Shown here: positions 44,678 to 57,120 of the stretch, piece by piece
How positions within the stretch are numbered: the stretch's first letter is position 1
Layout: every line of letters starts with the position of its first letter
Source: Euptelea pleiosperma
Lineage: Eukaryota > Streptophyta > Magnoliopsida > Ranunculales > Eupteleaceae
Direction of reading: 5' to 3'
Assembly: GCA_035048495.1 (NCBI GenBank)
Contig: CM068549.1
Location: 4,757,822 to 4,821,821 of the forward strand
Length of the DNA: 64,000 nt
Position numbers and translations under genes: made by a program
Notes under the pieces: model-generated
Seen by the model: the letters and a program-made list of their open reading frames with translations, nothing else
Database searches by the model: none
What the model was told of the DNA's origin: nothing

Positions 44678-46351
44678 TGTCACGCCCCGAATCCGGGCAC
44701 CCAAATCGAACCCGAATGCCTATGGATCAGCCCATTTACCCAAGATCCAGGCTGTGATAAAAATAAAATGCTTTAAAAAATAAAAAAACAGCAAGACTCA
44801 CCGTTGTGATTGATGAATAACAGCTCAACTCCAATAGTCAAAATAATGCAGAAGCGTAAACAAGTTATTACGGTGAAATAACCAAAGTCAAAATCAAAGT
44901 CAAACTTTTTAATTTTTATCAAAATTATTAATTAGGGCTCTATAATTACCTAATATTTATATTAAATATCTTTTGTAAAAGCACTTGAGCCAAAACGCTC
45001 GCTTAAGGAAATTTTAAATTTTAATTTTCGTGGTTCAAAGAAAAACAGTCAACTTTTGGTTAAAATTCAAAGTATGTCAAAAAATTATTTTCTTCAAAGA
45101 TTTTATTCTAAAATTCATAAGAAACAACTTTAACAAATACACTTTAGCCAAAAATGAGGTTTTATAGTTCTTTTAGTGGTTTTACAATTGTTTGCAGTTT
45201 TATAAAAATGACCGGTAAAACTCAGTTGGTTGATTTTTCCTAAACTAGTCGTATGATTCGAGGGTTAATTTAAAATAGAATCTAACAAATGATATATATA
45301 TATGTAATAGTGCTAAAAATTTATGATTTTTCTATCAAATAATATAATATAGGTTCTGTTTTACAAAGCAAAGAAAAAGTCAAAATAAAATAAAAAATTA
45401 GAAATTTATAACTGACAGTTACTCAATAAAAAGGGTCTACAGGACAGATCCGATTGAATTTAATGACACAAAATATATTTTTGGAAAGCTAACTCAAAGA
45501 CCCACGTATTTTATGTTTAGCTAAAAGATATATTTCCACTATAAGTAGGCCAAAAACTCAGTCGAAGTTGACTGTTATATTCTGTTTGGACAGGACAACA
45601 ACTATAATGTTCACTTTGAAGATTTCCACAGAACAGAAAATAATATATTAAATTCGCAGAAAAATTGGTAAAATACTAGAACCATTTCAGAAATAAACCC
45701 CTTTATAATTGAATTATTTTAATATCGAAAGAATATTTGACGAATATTCTTGTTTAGGACATTGGGTAAATCCGAGTAATCTAAAAATTTAGAAAAAATG
45801 CCAAAATATCAATTAAAATATTTCGATCAATCCCAACGTAAAAAAATCATCTTTAAATATCTATAAACCTAAAAAAAATAAGACAAAACAATCTTAATCT
45901 TCAAACTCCGTCTTGTCCATGATGTCTTCCCCGTCAATGGTTCATCTTCATCTTCTTTTATGTAATCTAAAATTTTGTTCGGTATAAACCGTGAGCTTTC
46001 GCCCAGTACAGTCCACAGGATAATCACATGTTTGTAGTTCATTTAATTTAAACACATGCATAGATTAAGAGCACATGGGATACATGATCAAATATATAAA
46101 AATATGATAAAGATGATGATGATGATGATCTAATTGAATGAACCCAAAAACCCATTTCACGCATTCCCTTTTTTTTTCACAAGTCCAACCCGTAGGTTTT
46201 TTTGCAGGGGTTTAGGGTCTTTTACCCTAAGGCACCGAGCCCTTGTTAATTCTTTAGGGTTCTTCTGGGCCGCAGAGCCTATGCGCACTCCCAGCTAAAT
46301 CAAATCCTTCGGGCCGCAGAGCCTATGCGCACTTCCGTCTAAGTCAACCTT
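44678..46351. repeat. LTR-like sequence of chromovirus type
   Basis: Starts TGTCACGCCCCGAATCCGGG, a start typical of plant chromovirus (Tekay-type) LTRs, and is AT-rich for about 1.6 kb. A repeated GGGCCGCAGAGCCTATGCGC block occurs at about 46269 and 46313. The second border and duplication were not found, so solo LTR is an inference. Confidence 0.4.
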
Positions 46352-46598
46352 CACTACAATAAATTATAGCTACTATGGCATTAATTTCATGGCGTTTAAT
46401 AACAAACACCATAAATCTTTAATATTTCACAGCGTTTTAGAGTTGAACACCATTAATATCTTATTTTTACATTGCTTTCATAGTGTTCAATTGAAAAAAG
46501 TTAGTAATAAAATAAAGTACACAGCGTTGTATTGTTGAACGTTGTTAATGTTTTATTAATATATCTCGACTAAAACATCACGAGGGTCTCTTTATCCC
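46352..46598 (+). mobile_element. CACTA-like terminus, cut by an LTR insertion
   Basis: Begins CACTACAATAAA and has subterminal GCGTTTAA/TTGAACACC-type repeats in both orientations (for example GGCGTTTAATAACAAACACC and GTGTTCAATTG). The sequence is interrupted at 46599 by the LTR. Confidence 0.4.
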
Positions 46599-47648
46599 TG
46601 AAAGTAGGGTTTTTCCGTGTCATTAGAACGAAAACCCTAGATTTCAACAATATTTGTATTTTGGTTCACTTAATCTGCAAAAATGTAGACTTGCACAGTG
46701 GCTCGTGTCGGATATCGTCTGCAGTCGGGGTAGGGCAAATAAAGAACAATTTAAACGAAATCTGCTAAAAAATGATGGAAGAGGTGAGAATGGTGGAAAG
46801 CGAGATTTTAAAACATAGTTAGGGATTTTTAGTGAGAGAAAATGTTGCAAATTTTGAGAATCACAAAAAACATTAATTAAATAAGAAATTGAATAACAAC
46901 CATTAAATTAATTAATTAAAAATTCCATATTACAATAAATTAAACTTTTAACAGAATGAAAATGCAACAAGTAACTATGCTAGAAAGCAATTAGAGAAGC
47001 TAGAGAGAGATAAATTTAAAGAGAAAAAAATATTTTAGAGAGAAACAAATAGGTAGAGAGAGAAAGTGAGATTTAGAGAGGGAAATGGTTTCAACTAGAG
47101 AGAGAGAGAATGCTTAGACAGAGAAGGAGATGGAGATTTAGAGAAAGAAAGGGACTCACCATTTTGGACTTACCTTGAGATGAAGAATCGGATCGATCGA
47201 TGGTCGGCCATGATCGTTGTGCTCCAATGTGGTTCACGTATGGGTGCACCATGATGGAACATCGTTTTGATGGAGATCAACCATTATTTGGCCAGGTGCT
47301 TGGAGAAGAGAGACCCCGTAGGTTTGATGGTGGTTTGGGTTGCTGTATGCACCCGATTAGAGCAAGGGGAATGACTTGAGTTGGAGATGGAGGCTGGAGA
47401 TCCAGCAAGCACGGTGGTGTAGGGAGATGGACCTCCCACCTGTGTTAATGGCAACTAGGGAGTTGAGAGCGTTCCAAGGACGAGGAGCTTGGCGATTGTA
47501 GGTGGGGTTGCATGGTGATGGGGCACGGCCACGTGGAGGTGTTGCAGACCAAGGGAGGCACCCTGGAGTTGCTGCACCGTGTAAGAACAGGGGGAGATTA
47601 CCGCCAGTTCGCTAGAGTTGCAGTCCCGTGGTTGTGGAGGTTGTAATG
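46599..47648 (-). repeat. Older LTR copy of the long-LTR family, left part
   Basis: Starts TGAAAGTAGGGTTTTTCCGTG like the other minus-orientation copies and has the same GTGGCTCGTGTCGGAT block and GAGAGA-rich middle. It is split at 47648 by the 13.6-kb element; its sequence resumes at 61207 after the TAATG duplication. Confidence 0.75.
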
Positions 47649-48999
47649 TGAAAGTAGGATTTTTTCGCGTCGTTGATTATGGAAACCTTAATCTCAACAA
47701 AATTTATAATTATCCGAGACTAAATTCCTGCAAAATATGAGATTTTTCGCACAGTGGCTCGTGTCGGATGTCGATCCACACTCGGGTTAATGTTAGTGCA
47801 CTAAGGAGCATACAATATCAGAAAATAATGGAGAATATGGTGAGGCGAGAATGGTGGATTTATCGGTGTTAAAACATAATAATCAACTGAATTTATTCAT
47901 TAATCACAATGTCCTTACAATATTTGAATGAGCAATAATCAAAACTAGACTAAAAAGCATTCTAGAGAGAAAAAAATAAAAAGAGAATAGGTAGAGAGAG
48001 AAGATGAGAGGAGATGCATTTTAGAGAGAGAAAATGGAAGGTTAGAGAGAGAAAGAAGATAGGAGATTGTAGAGATAGAAAGAGGTTTAGGAGAGAGAAA
48101 ATGATAGAGAGAAAAAGAATAAGGTAGAGAGAGAGAGAGAAAAATACCTTAGAACTTACCATTAGAGTTGACCGGAGGTAGGTGGTTTGGCAAGAACAGG
48201 CTCACGACTTGTAATGTCACCATTTTCAGTGGTGCTGCCCAGATTTGATGTAGCAAGAAGAGATGGTAGTGATGTTGATGGTTGATGGAGGGACGTTGCA
48301 AGTGCTAAAGAGGAAGGTGGTGCTGCACCCTTTGCAACCCCGTTGATGGAGGTGAGTGAAGAATGAGGGGCCACCACGTTGCATACTGTGAGGAGAAGAC
48401 CACGTTCTGGCATGCAAGATTTGCAGCCACTTGCAAGTCGTGGAGGTGGAAAGGTGGATGAATAGCAATCTGTTGGAGCTGGCGTGGAGAAGTCGCTCCC
48501 CACAATGGAGGAGATGGTTGCACCAGTGGGGAGAACTAGCAGTTGTGAATCACTGAACCATGATCAGTGCGGCAAAGCTTTGGTAACCGAACGAGAGAGG
48601 CTGATTGGAGAAAGAGTTCCCTCTAGAGTGAACGACGGCCTGCTGTTTGTTGAAGGAGAAATCGATGGTGAGCAGCCACACCAGTGGGAACCGGAGTTGC
48701 AGGTCCGGCGAGGATGAGCACCACTAGTTGTCCAATAGGATAGTAGATTTAGAAGAGAAGGGGTTGGAATCTGGAGAAGTTGAGGGGCGGCAATGAGTTG
48801 GGGTAGAGAATAGAGGAAGCGTCCACTGTTACAGCAGATTGGGGGCGGTGCTGGTGAGGAGGAGAAGAGTTGCCGGAGTTGCAGAGGTTGCAACGCCAGT
48901 GGAGAAAGAAAAAGAAGGAGAAAACGGTGGTGGATATGGTGCACGCAGGCGGTGTGCAGCGGCGTTACAGGCACTGCTGTTAGAGAAGGACGAGCAGAA

Positions 49000-49090
49000 G
49001 AGATAAAGAAGAAGAAGAAGGAGGAGGAGAAGAAGAAGAAAAGAAGAAGAAGGAGAAGAAGAAGAAGAGGAAAAGGAGAGGAAGAAGGAA
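49000..49090. repeat. Purine-only GAA/GAG triplet tract in the left LTR
   Basis: Imperfect (AAG)n; long Lys/Glu/Arg frames here are by-products of the repeat. Confidence 0.9.
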
Positions 49091-49266
49091 GGGGAGAACG
49101 CGGTGGGGGTAGGAACCCTTACCGTTGGAGCATGTTGCAGGTGGGGCGGTGTGGTGAGGACCGGGAAGAAGATCGCCGGTTTTATTGGCTCGGTGGTCGC
49201 CGTGGTGGTGCGTTAATGGGGGTGACGGCTTGTTGGTTAGCCCCCTTGTACCTACAACAGAAGAAT

Positions 49267-49297
49267 AGAAGAAGAAGAAGAAGAAGAAGAAGAAGAA

Positions 49298-49329
<32 letters not shown>

Positions 49330-49339
49330 AAAAGAAGAC
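49267..49339. repeat. (AAG)n microsatellite in the left LTR
   Basis: About 24 triplets; the counterpart in the right LTR (59814-59860) is shorter. Confidence 0.95.
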
Positions 49340-50726
49340 GCCTCCACCAGCTCGCCGGAGAGAAGAGGGAAGGCGAGGAAGAAGAAGAAGGAAGGAAAGA
49401 AGGGAGAAGAGAAAGGGGGAAGAGAAACCCTTAGGTTTTCTCTTTAGTTTTTAAAGGAAAAATCGTGGGTTTCTCCCTTAGAAACCCACGGTTTCTAAAA
49501 AGAAATTTTTTTTTCTTTTTTATTCTTTGAGAAATGATTGGGTTGTGGGCTTGGGCTCGGGCTCGTGGGCCATTGGTTATGGGAAGAATATGGCGTGGCC
49601 CGCTAGTGGATAGGTTGTGGGCCGTAGGATTGATGCCAAAAGTAGTAGCCCCAGAGTGCATCGGCCATGGGCCAGAAGGTGGGTGAGTAGGATAGTGGGC
49701 TATTGGGCTCGAGGATAAGCAGGCCAATGGGTTAGATGGATGTGGGCCTCGTGCAAGGCCGTGGGTTAGGGTACGTTTGGCCTCCAGGGGAGAAAAATAC
49801 ATTTTTCTCTTGAAACACCCATCAAGGAAAATGCATTTTTCTTTCCTTAAAAATCGAGCTATGTGCTCTCAGCCAGAATCAACCATTTGAGGTATTTCTC
49901 TACAATCAAGCGCGCCCTAGGGACTGAGATTTTACAATGTAGATCGGGTGGGTGATAGGATGGATGATTGACTGATCGGTGGCAAGATCGGATGGTCGGA
50001 TGCATAGGATGGATAAATTAAATGGCGATCGAACGATGGATTTGATGGATAATGGTGATAGGTCAAGGAGAGAGAGTCGGTTAGAGTTAGGAGAGAGAAA
50101 ATTAGGATTTAGAGAGAGGAGAGAGAATTAAGGGAGATGAGAGAGAAAATGTCAAAAAATAGAGAGAAAAATCACTAGAACCCTAGTCTTCACTGTGTTC
50201 CTCCTCACGCTTCACTAGTAGAGCAGATCATCATTTCTTGTTGATTCATGCGGCTCACTAGTAGAGCAGATCATTATTTCTTGTTGATTCATGTGGCTTT
50301 AAACGCTTTGTTCTGACTCTTGGTCATTGGCTCTCCTACTCTCTTTGTTCTTTGGGCTGACTCTTTTGTCATCTTATTCAGCCCGTATTTAGCCCATATC
50401 TTCTAGTTATAACCTGTGGGTTCTTTAGGCTTTGATAATGGGCTTTCATGATCAATGTAGGCCCGCAAGTCTCGAGAATCATCCAATCAGGGTTTCTTGC
50501 GATAGAAGAAGCGCGTAATGAGACTTAATCAGAACGGCTTTATATCTAGACTTTCAAAAATATGTTTAATGCATGCAAATATATCATTTCATCCAGAAAA
50601 GTTTGTCCTACGCAACAGAAGAGACTCTTATATAAAAAAGTGGATAAATAGAGCAGTTTTACGTAGGGGAGTGTGATAACGCTTATAGGATAATTACTTA
50701 AAATAAGCACTTTTGAGCGAATATCA

Positions 50727-50734
50727 CAACCCTC
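50727..50734 (-). promoter_or_regulatory. Polypurine tract of the large element
   Basis: GAGGGTTG on the minus strand, flush with the 3' LTR start TGATATTCGC. Confidence 0.6.
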
Positions 50735-52172
50735 AACTAGCATTTTGCCAATCCTTGGGAATTAGTGCAAAAATAAATGAGCTTAAAAGGGCTCTGCACA
50801 TGCTGCACATTTTTTCATATTAGCTCAAGGAAAACACCGTTCGTCAAATCATCGAATAGATGCTAAAATAGTTATAGGCTAGCAAAGAGTTTGGAAGTTT
50901 TGACAAGACTACAGACTGATAATCATGACCCAGAATAGTCAGACTCTGCGTGTGTGTGTTGATATTCGCTCAAAAGTGCTTATTTTAAGCAATTATCCTT
51001 TTAGCGTTATTGCATTCTCCCACGTTAAAATACTCTATTTATTTACTTTTCTACGTAAGAGTCTCTTTTGTTGCGTAGAACACACTTTTCTGGACGAAAT
51101 GGTATATTTGCATGCATTAAACACATTTTCGAAAGTCTATACATGAAGTCATTCTGATAGAGTCTCATTACGCGCTTCTTCTGTCGCAGGAAACCCCGAT
51201 GGGAGAATTCTCGAGACTTGCAAGCCCACATCGATCAGGAAAGCCCATTATCAAAGCTTAAAGAGCCCACATGCTATGACTAGAAGATATGGGCCAAATA
51301 TGGGCTGAATAAGAGGACCAAAAAGCCGGCCCAAAGAACGAAGAGAGTAGGAGAGCCAATGACCAAGAGACGGACCAAAGCGTTTAAAGCCACATGAGTC
51401 AGCAAAGAATGATAGTCGACTCTACTGGAGAAGCGTGAGGATGGTCACAGTGAAGACTAGGGTTCCAGACCCTCCGCCAGTGCTTTTCTCTCTATTTTCT
51501 GATACTTTCTCTCTCATCTCTCCTTATTCTCTCTCTCTCTCTCTTCATCTCTCGGTCCTCGAATCTACTGACCTAACCCCAGAACTCCTGCCCATCGGCT
51601 CTATCTCATCTCCCTTAGCTTTCTGACCGTTGGATCTTCCATCGGACCGTTGGATCTTCAATCGGACCGTTGGATCTCTCTAGATCCATCGATCTACCAA
51701 TCTGGGTCCCAATCAAGTCACCATCCATCCGATCGCCATCAGACTGTCTGTCACATCATCTTGTGAGACGATGGACATCATCAATCCATGTGGGCCAGTA
51801 GCCGGGTCCATCATCATCGACCCGCTGTCCGACCAGTTAGTGGACCCCATGAATTTCAAAATAATTTTAATTAAATTTTAAAAAATGGGGGGTCCACTAA
51901 ATGGGGAGATTCCCCATAGAAAAGTAATGTTTTACTTAAAAAAAAAAAAAAAAAATTTCATATTTTTTTTATTCAAAAAATACCCTATTTCCATTAAAGG
52001 AAATAGGGAGCTTTAAAAGGAGAAGGAGAGGGGTTCGTTCGAACCCTAATCCCCCTCCAATCTCTTCCATTCTCTCCCCAAACTCTCTTGCCCCTTCTTC
52101 CCCTCGATTTTTGGCGATTTTTCCCTCTTCTTCTTCACCTTCTTCTTCATCTTCTTCATTGTTTTTTCTCGC

Positions 52173-52206
52173 CGGAGTTGCAGAACTCCAGCCATCTGCA
52201 ACTCCG
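52173..52206 (+). repeat. LTR stem-loop, 11-bp stem
   Basis: CGGAGTTGCAG pairs with CTGCAACTCCG across a 12-nt loop in the solo LTR. Confidence 0.9.
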
Positions 52207-52329
52207 TCCTTATCCCCCTTAGCTCCATCTCCTAGCCTCCTTTTTTCTCCTCTCCCCCCTTTCCATTCGGCTCGTTCGCCTCTCCTTCTTCGTTTTCTTC
52301 TTCACCTTCTTCATCTTATTTACCCCTTA

Positions 52330-52354
52330 CCGGAGTTGCAGCCAGCAACTCCGG
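52330..52354 (+). repeat. LTR stem-loop, 10-bp stem
   Basis: CCGGAGTTGC, loop AGCCA, GCAACTCCGG: a perfect palindromic stem in the solo LTR. Confidence 0.92.
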
Positions 52355-53573
52355 TTGCCACCGCCTGTGTGCTATTGTGAGCATCACCAGCACCCCTTGC
52401 TTACCTCGCCAGTGCCTCCCTCATCACCAACGCCCTACACCAGTCACCCATCACGCTGCCCACACCGTCCACCTCTCCATCTCTCCTTCCTCTTCACGTT
52501 GCTGGCCATTTTTGGCCGGCAACTTGCAATTTTCTCCACCGACCTCCATCTTCCTCACACCCAGCGTGCTCTTGCCGTCCTCCACCACCTCTTGGACTGG
52601 TGTTGCAACCTGCAACACCAACATATCTCCATCCCACAAGGAACCTATCCACCATCTCTTCTTGACTCCTTTCTCCCAAGCCGTCACTCCCACCACGTCC
52701 TCCACCTTGCTGATCTGTCCAGCCACCAAGAGCAGCCCCTCACTAGCCGTTTTCACCATCTCTCTCATTCTCCCATCTCTCTCTCCAACTCTATAAGCCT
52801 TATTGGCCTCTATCCTTGCTGGAGAGAAAAGAAAACCAAAAAAAAAAAGAGAAAAGAAAAGTGAAGAAAGGAGAAAAGAAAGGGGAGGAGAGGACTACCA
52901 TTACCGCCGCCCCTTCCTTATACCACCATGTGCTGCTCAAGCACCATACTCCTAGCTGAATCGCTGGTCTTTCTCCATGCCAAGCCTCTATCCAAAGCCG
53001 TTCTCATCCATCAATGCCAAATCTCGGTAAGTAATATGTCATTCTCTCTATAGTTTTCTTATTTTTCATTATCTCTCTACTTTTCTCTCTTTATCTCTCC
53101 ATATTTTCTCTCTCTAACCTCATTTATCTCTATCTTTTATGCTTTTTAGGTTAGTTTTTAATTTCTTTTTTCTTTTGTCTATCAATGTAAGCAGTTTATG
53201 TGGATTCAATAAAATTAGTCTTCTTTTGAGCTCTTGTTCTTAATTTTCTTTTACCATGAATAGTGGTTTTCAATTCATTGTTTGATAATTTCTTTAATTA
53301 AAAGTTGATCTCTAAAATAAATAAAAAAAATCATGTTTTTAATCCCAACCTCATCACTATTCTCCCACCATCATTTCCATCAATTTCTGTGAAGAAAATC
53401 CATTATTTATGTGTTTGAATCGCGCAAACTAACCCCGAGTGCGGATCGACATCCGACACGAATCCCTATACAAAGCCTGTAATTTCGCAGGAATTTTGAG
53501 GCTCGGATCAAATTACAAATCTTGTTGATTCTAGGGTTTCCGTAACCAACGATACGAAAAAATCCTACTTTCA

Positions 53574-55293
53574 TGTGTGCTCAACATTCTCATCATCTTA
53601 CAGTAAAGATGTCCAGATCACCTATAAGTTTGTATGCCTCGACCTCAATTCTCACTTGTAAACTACTCAGATTGGAATCACTCAAGAAGGGTGTTCTTCT
53701 TTTTTCTCAATTTATATGTGAAGAGATGTATTTAATATAAAGAGGCAAAAGATCTCACATATGTTTTATTTGAAGGAAGGACATTTTTAACAGAAGAAGA
53801 TCTCATGATTGGAATATCACTTCACTTGGGAACGTCAGATCAAACTCTATAGCTTCTCCTTCTCCAATCTCCACATTTTATGATCGTGCTATCCTAGAAT
53901 CAAGTAGGACTTTCCTGGGTTGTAATGAGGCTTAGGTCCGTTGTAGAAAAATAAAGGGATACAGGATTTCAAAGATCTTGAGAGGATATCTCTATTTTCT
54001 TATATTTTTCCTGCGGTGTAGCACCATTATCTGGTTCTTTTTTTTTTTCATATTTTTCTTTTTTTCTAGATATTTCTGAGACTGCTCAATTTCTTTTCAG
54101 CTCTTTTTCATATTTTTTTTCAAATATTTTGTTTTCAACTTGAACCACTTTCTTTCCCTTTTGATTATTTTTCTTTACTTTTCTTTTCACGGTACACCCA
54201 TATCAGTTATTCTTTTGTCCATCTCAAAATAAGGGTAGCCAGTCATGCTTCGTAGTTGGACTGGGTTTTAGGTTGATGGGTTTACAAAGAAAAGGCTTTT
54301 ATAGAAGGGCACAAGGGGTTTCTAGTAAAGTATAATTCAGGTGAGTAAAAAGGTTGAACGGTTCAGAAAAATGGCCTAAATCATTTTCTAGGGTTTGCAC
54401 TATCATGTATACCGTCTTGACTGGATACAGAGAAGGTTCTGTTGTAGTAATCCAATTTTGATGTTATTCCGAGTTTTGTGATCGAAGCAAAAGATAATGA
54501 GATCTCTCAACGAATATTGCGGATATGAAGAATAGTGAGTCACCTTGTGACTCAGGATTGTTTTATAACCCTCTGAAATGACTAAAGGCTCGAAAGCTCA
54601 CCGGGTTAGGTCTCCACAATTATTCTCACAGGCTCTCTAGAGTTTCCAAACTTAAGATGACTCTAATGTTGATAGTGTACAATTGTGCCAAATCTAAGTT
54701 TTTCTAAGTTTTCAAACCTGTTGTAATCACGCTTGACTTGACTCAAAGCTAACCTTAAACAAAAATTGTCATCCTCAATACTAACTTAACGGAGATTTTC
54801 AGCTAATCAAAGTCAGGGTATTTGACACATTTTTGAAATTCTAGAAAACTTTGAAAAACATCAGAAACCACCCAAAAACAAGAATTTTTTTTTTAATCAA
54901 AATGAATACATGAGTTTTGGTAAATACCCACCCCTAACCAAAATACAGCACCGTCCTCGGTGCTCATGACCGGGATATAAAATGATGAAAAATCGGTAGT
55001 GATGATGCAAAGGTTCAGGGAAGATGTTACCAAGTCGGCAGAAACTCGACAGTGTGTGGTACCTGATGATCGGAAGAATGAATGTACCTGTATTTCCAGA
55101 GATATAACAGTAATAACAAATACATGAGACTCATGTACTTTAGGAATACCGGAATTGCCTTTTCGAAAGCGCTAAGTTTTACGTCTTCAGCTAGACATAA
55201 TGGGGGTATATCAAGTACCCCCAACCAGGTTGAAACTCATGAAGACTGAGTGGATCTGCAGTCTTCCTGATACCTAAAGTAGAACGGAAACAA
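53574..55293 (-). other. Internal region of the large element, 3' part
   Basis: No coding motif. T-rich stretches near 54030-54180; otherwise unremarkable. In a relative with pol this is where pol would lie on the minus strand. Confidence 0.55.
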
Positions 55294-57120
55294 CTATCCT
55301 ATCCCTTGTCTAGGTATACCTGTGTAGAATAGGTCTTTCTCAATGTAGACTGAGAGAAGGACAGTAAGTTCTCTAAGTAGCCCTGCAAAAGTGTGTAGTT
55401 GAACAGGGAGGGATTGAAGCTTCTCAGTAAAAACTGAGAGGATAGGAGTAAGGGATTCTCTGACCATGGTTGGCAGAGCCGAAAACTCATTGAGTGTAGC
55501 GGAAACGTATCTGAATGGAGCAGACTCCTGCAGATCAATAATACCAGAATTGTCGGACTCCGAGAGGAAGTCAGACTCAAAGTGTTTTTGACACTTGGAT
55601 AATTTATCTTCGGGAGAGTCCTGAATTAGACTCTCTACGGCACACGGGTCATCGATAATATCGACGTAGGGTGGCGGGTGAAAATTGTTGACCTCTCCCT
55701 CGAGGTTTCCTAATTCGATAGGGATGTTCCAATCCCTACACTCAATATGTTCATCCTTGGTGGGGAACGGTAGGTCCAGGACAACTGGAATCCCATGTTC
55801 TAGACACAGTTCATCAGTAGGAATGTCTGCATCCAGGGCAGAGAAAGAATTATCAGAGATAGAGATGGAACTGAGTTCCTTTGTGTTCGGTCCAGAGGTT
55901 GGTGCTGTTAAGGGCACCAAAGATTAAGATTCAGGTTCATCACTATTATTGCACAATCCAAGGGAGGTGGGGAGGAGCGGTAGATCTAGGACAGTAGGGA
56001 TCCTATGATCGAGATACAGCTCAGTGTCATGGAGATCGACATCAGGGTCAGTAGAGGTAGAGTGAGAAATAGGTTGCTCTGAGGTAGGTTCAAGAGTTGG
56101 TGCCGTTAAAGGCACCGCATAAGGATACACTGGTTCCTCAATAATTGGGCTTGATTTAGGGGTGGTAACAACTTCTATTTCATCCTGGCAATTCTGGTAC
56201 TTGGTCCAATTGTGCAACTCATCATTATAGACAGTGGCCATGTCACTCTCCTCAGGATAGGCTATTGGTGGGCTAGTGAAGTTGACTTCCTTGCTCTCAT
56301 TTTCTAATTGAACTAAACGTTGCTCCAAGCTCTCCATAAATTGCTGTTGTTGGTGCTCTAAACCTTGGAAATACTATTGTTGCTGGGCAATGTACTGAGA
56401 GAGAAGGTCCTCTAGACAGGGTTTAGTAGCCAACGGAGGCGGTTCAGCCAAGGGGAGCTGAGGTGCCAACTCTTGATTGTAGTCCAACTGGGTATGAAAG
56501 TTGTAAGGTAGAGTGGAGTCTGGGATTAGCTGCTGACTCTGAAAATCTTGAGGGGCCCACTATTGATCAGAATAGTCATTCTGTGGATATGACGGGTACT
56601 GGGATTGCGAGTATTGCCAGTCATACTCTCCATTGGGTTGATGGAACCCGGAAGAATAATTATCCTACGGAAGTTGCTGCGGGATAGCAGACTGTTCCTA
56701 ACCAAAATTATGGTAACTCCTATTATTTGGATAATAAGTGTTGTCATAGGAGGTCTGCATTGGAGATGGAAAGGTACAGACATCTTGCTGGATAGGAGGG
56801 TAATATCTTACAGAATGGGAATTGTGCACAGGTTGCTGGACCGCGGCACGAAGGGCAGAGACTGAATTTTTAAGCTCTTGGAGTACAGAATTGTACTCTA
56901 GATCTCGGTGATTATTGTACCCTATAGAAGTGTGCGAGACTGGAGTATCATGATGATACGCAGAATTGTCATACCATTGTTGAGAGTGATTACCTAGATT
57001 TTCACAGAAACTATAGTAGGTCTCATACAAAGGCCATTCATCTACCATCAGAGGAGATAGAGGGGTGCGGTAGACTGACTCTTAGATCGAATCAGTCAAA
57101 GGATAGGACATGTCCAAACC
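55294..57120 (-). pseudogene. gag-like reading frame of the large element (decayed)
   Basis: A minus-strand frame from about 57048 (MVDEWPLYETYYSFCENLGN) to 55294. It is rich in Gln, Tyr and Ser, with PPxQ-like segments, then a short coiled-coil-like stretch (FMESLEQRLVQLENESKEVN) and an acidic C-terminal part with repeated PVVLDLPFP/PTVLDLPLLP blocks. Four in-frame TAG stops fall between about 56380 and 56700 and a TAA near 55925. No zinc knuckle or enzyme motif. The layout suggests part of a gag protein; the exact family is unknown to me. Confidence 0.6.

Larger units (their letters stand above)
47649..50726 (-). repeat. Left (3') LTR of the large element, 3,078 bp
   Basis: TGAAAGTAGG...GCGAATATCA. 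About 700 bp near 47865-48605 are absent from the right LTR. It contains GA-rich tracts, GAA-type triplet runs and GGGCTTGGGCTCGGGCTCG sequence shared with the right LTR. Confidence 0.92.
50960..53573 (+). mobile_element. Solo LTR, same family, opposite orientation
   Basis: 2,614 bp from TGATATTCGCTCAAAAGTGC to AAATCCTACTTTCA, flanked by the 5-bp duplication TGTGT (50955-50959 and 53574-53578). With no internal region it is a solo LTR, normally the product of recombination between two LTRs. It lies 233 bp from the left LTR of its host element, as an inverted copy. Its CT-rich stretches give long Ser/Pro-rich frames that are not genes. Confidence 0.93.

Noticed and set aside
48952..49434. 160-codon Lys/Arg/Glu-rich open frame
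   Set aside because: It is the translation of GAA/AAG microsatellites in an LTR; the equivalent frames at 59431-59976 differ in length and frame.
52111..52864. Overlapping Ser/Pro/His-rich frames of up to 169 codons
   Set aside because: They come from CT-rich sequence in the solo LTR, overlap in several frames and have no domain.
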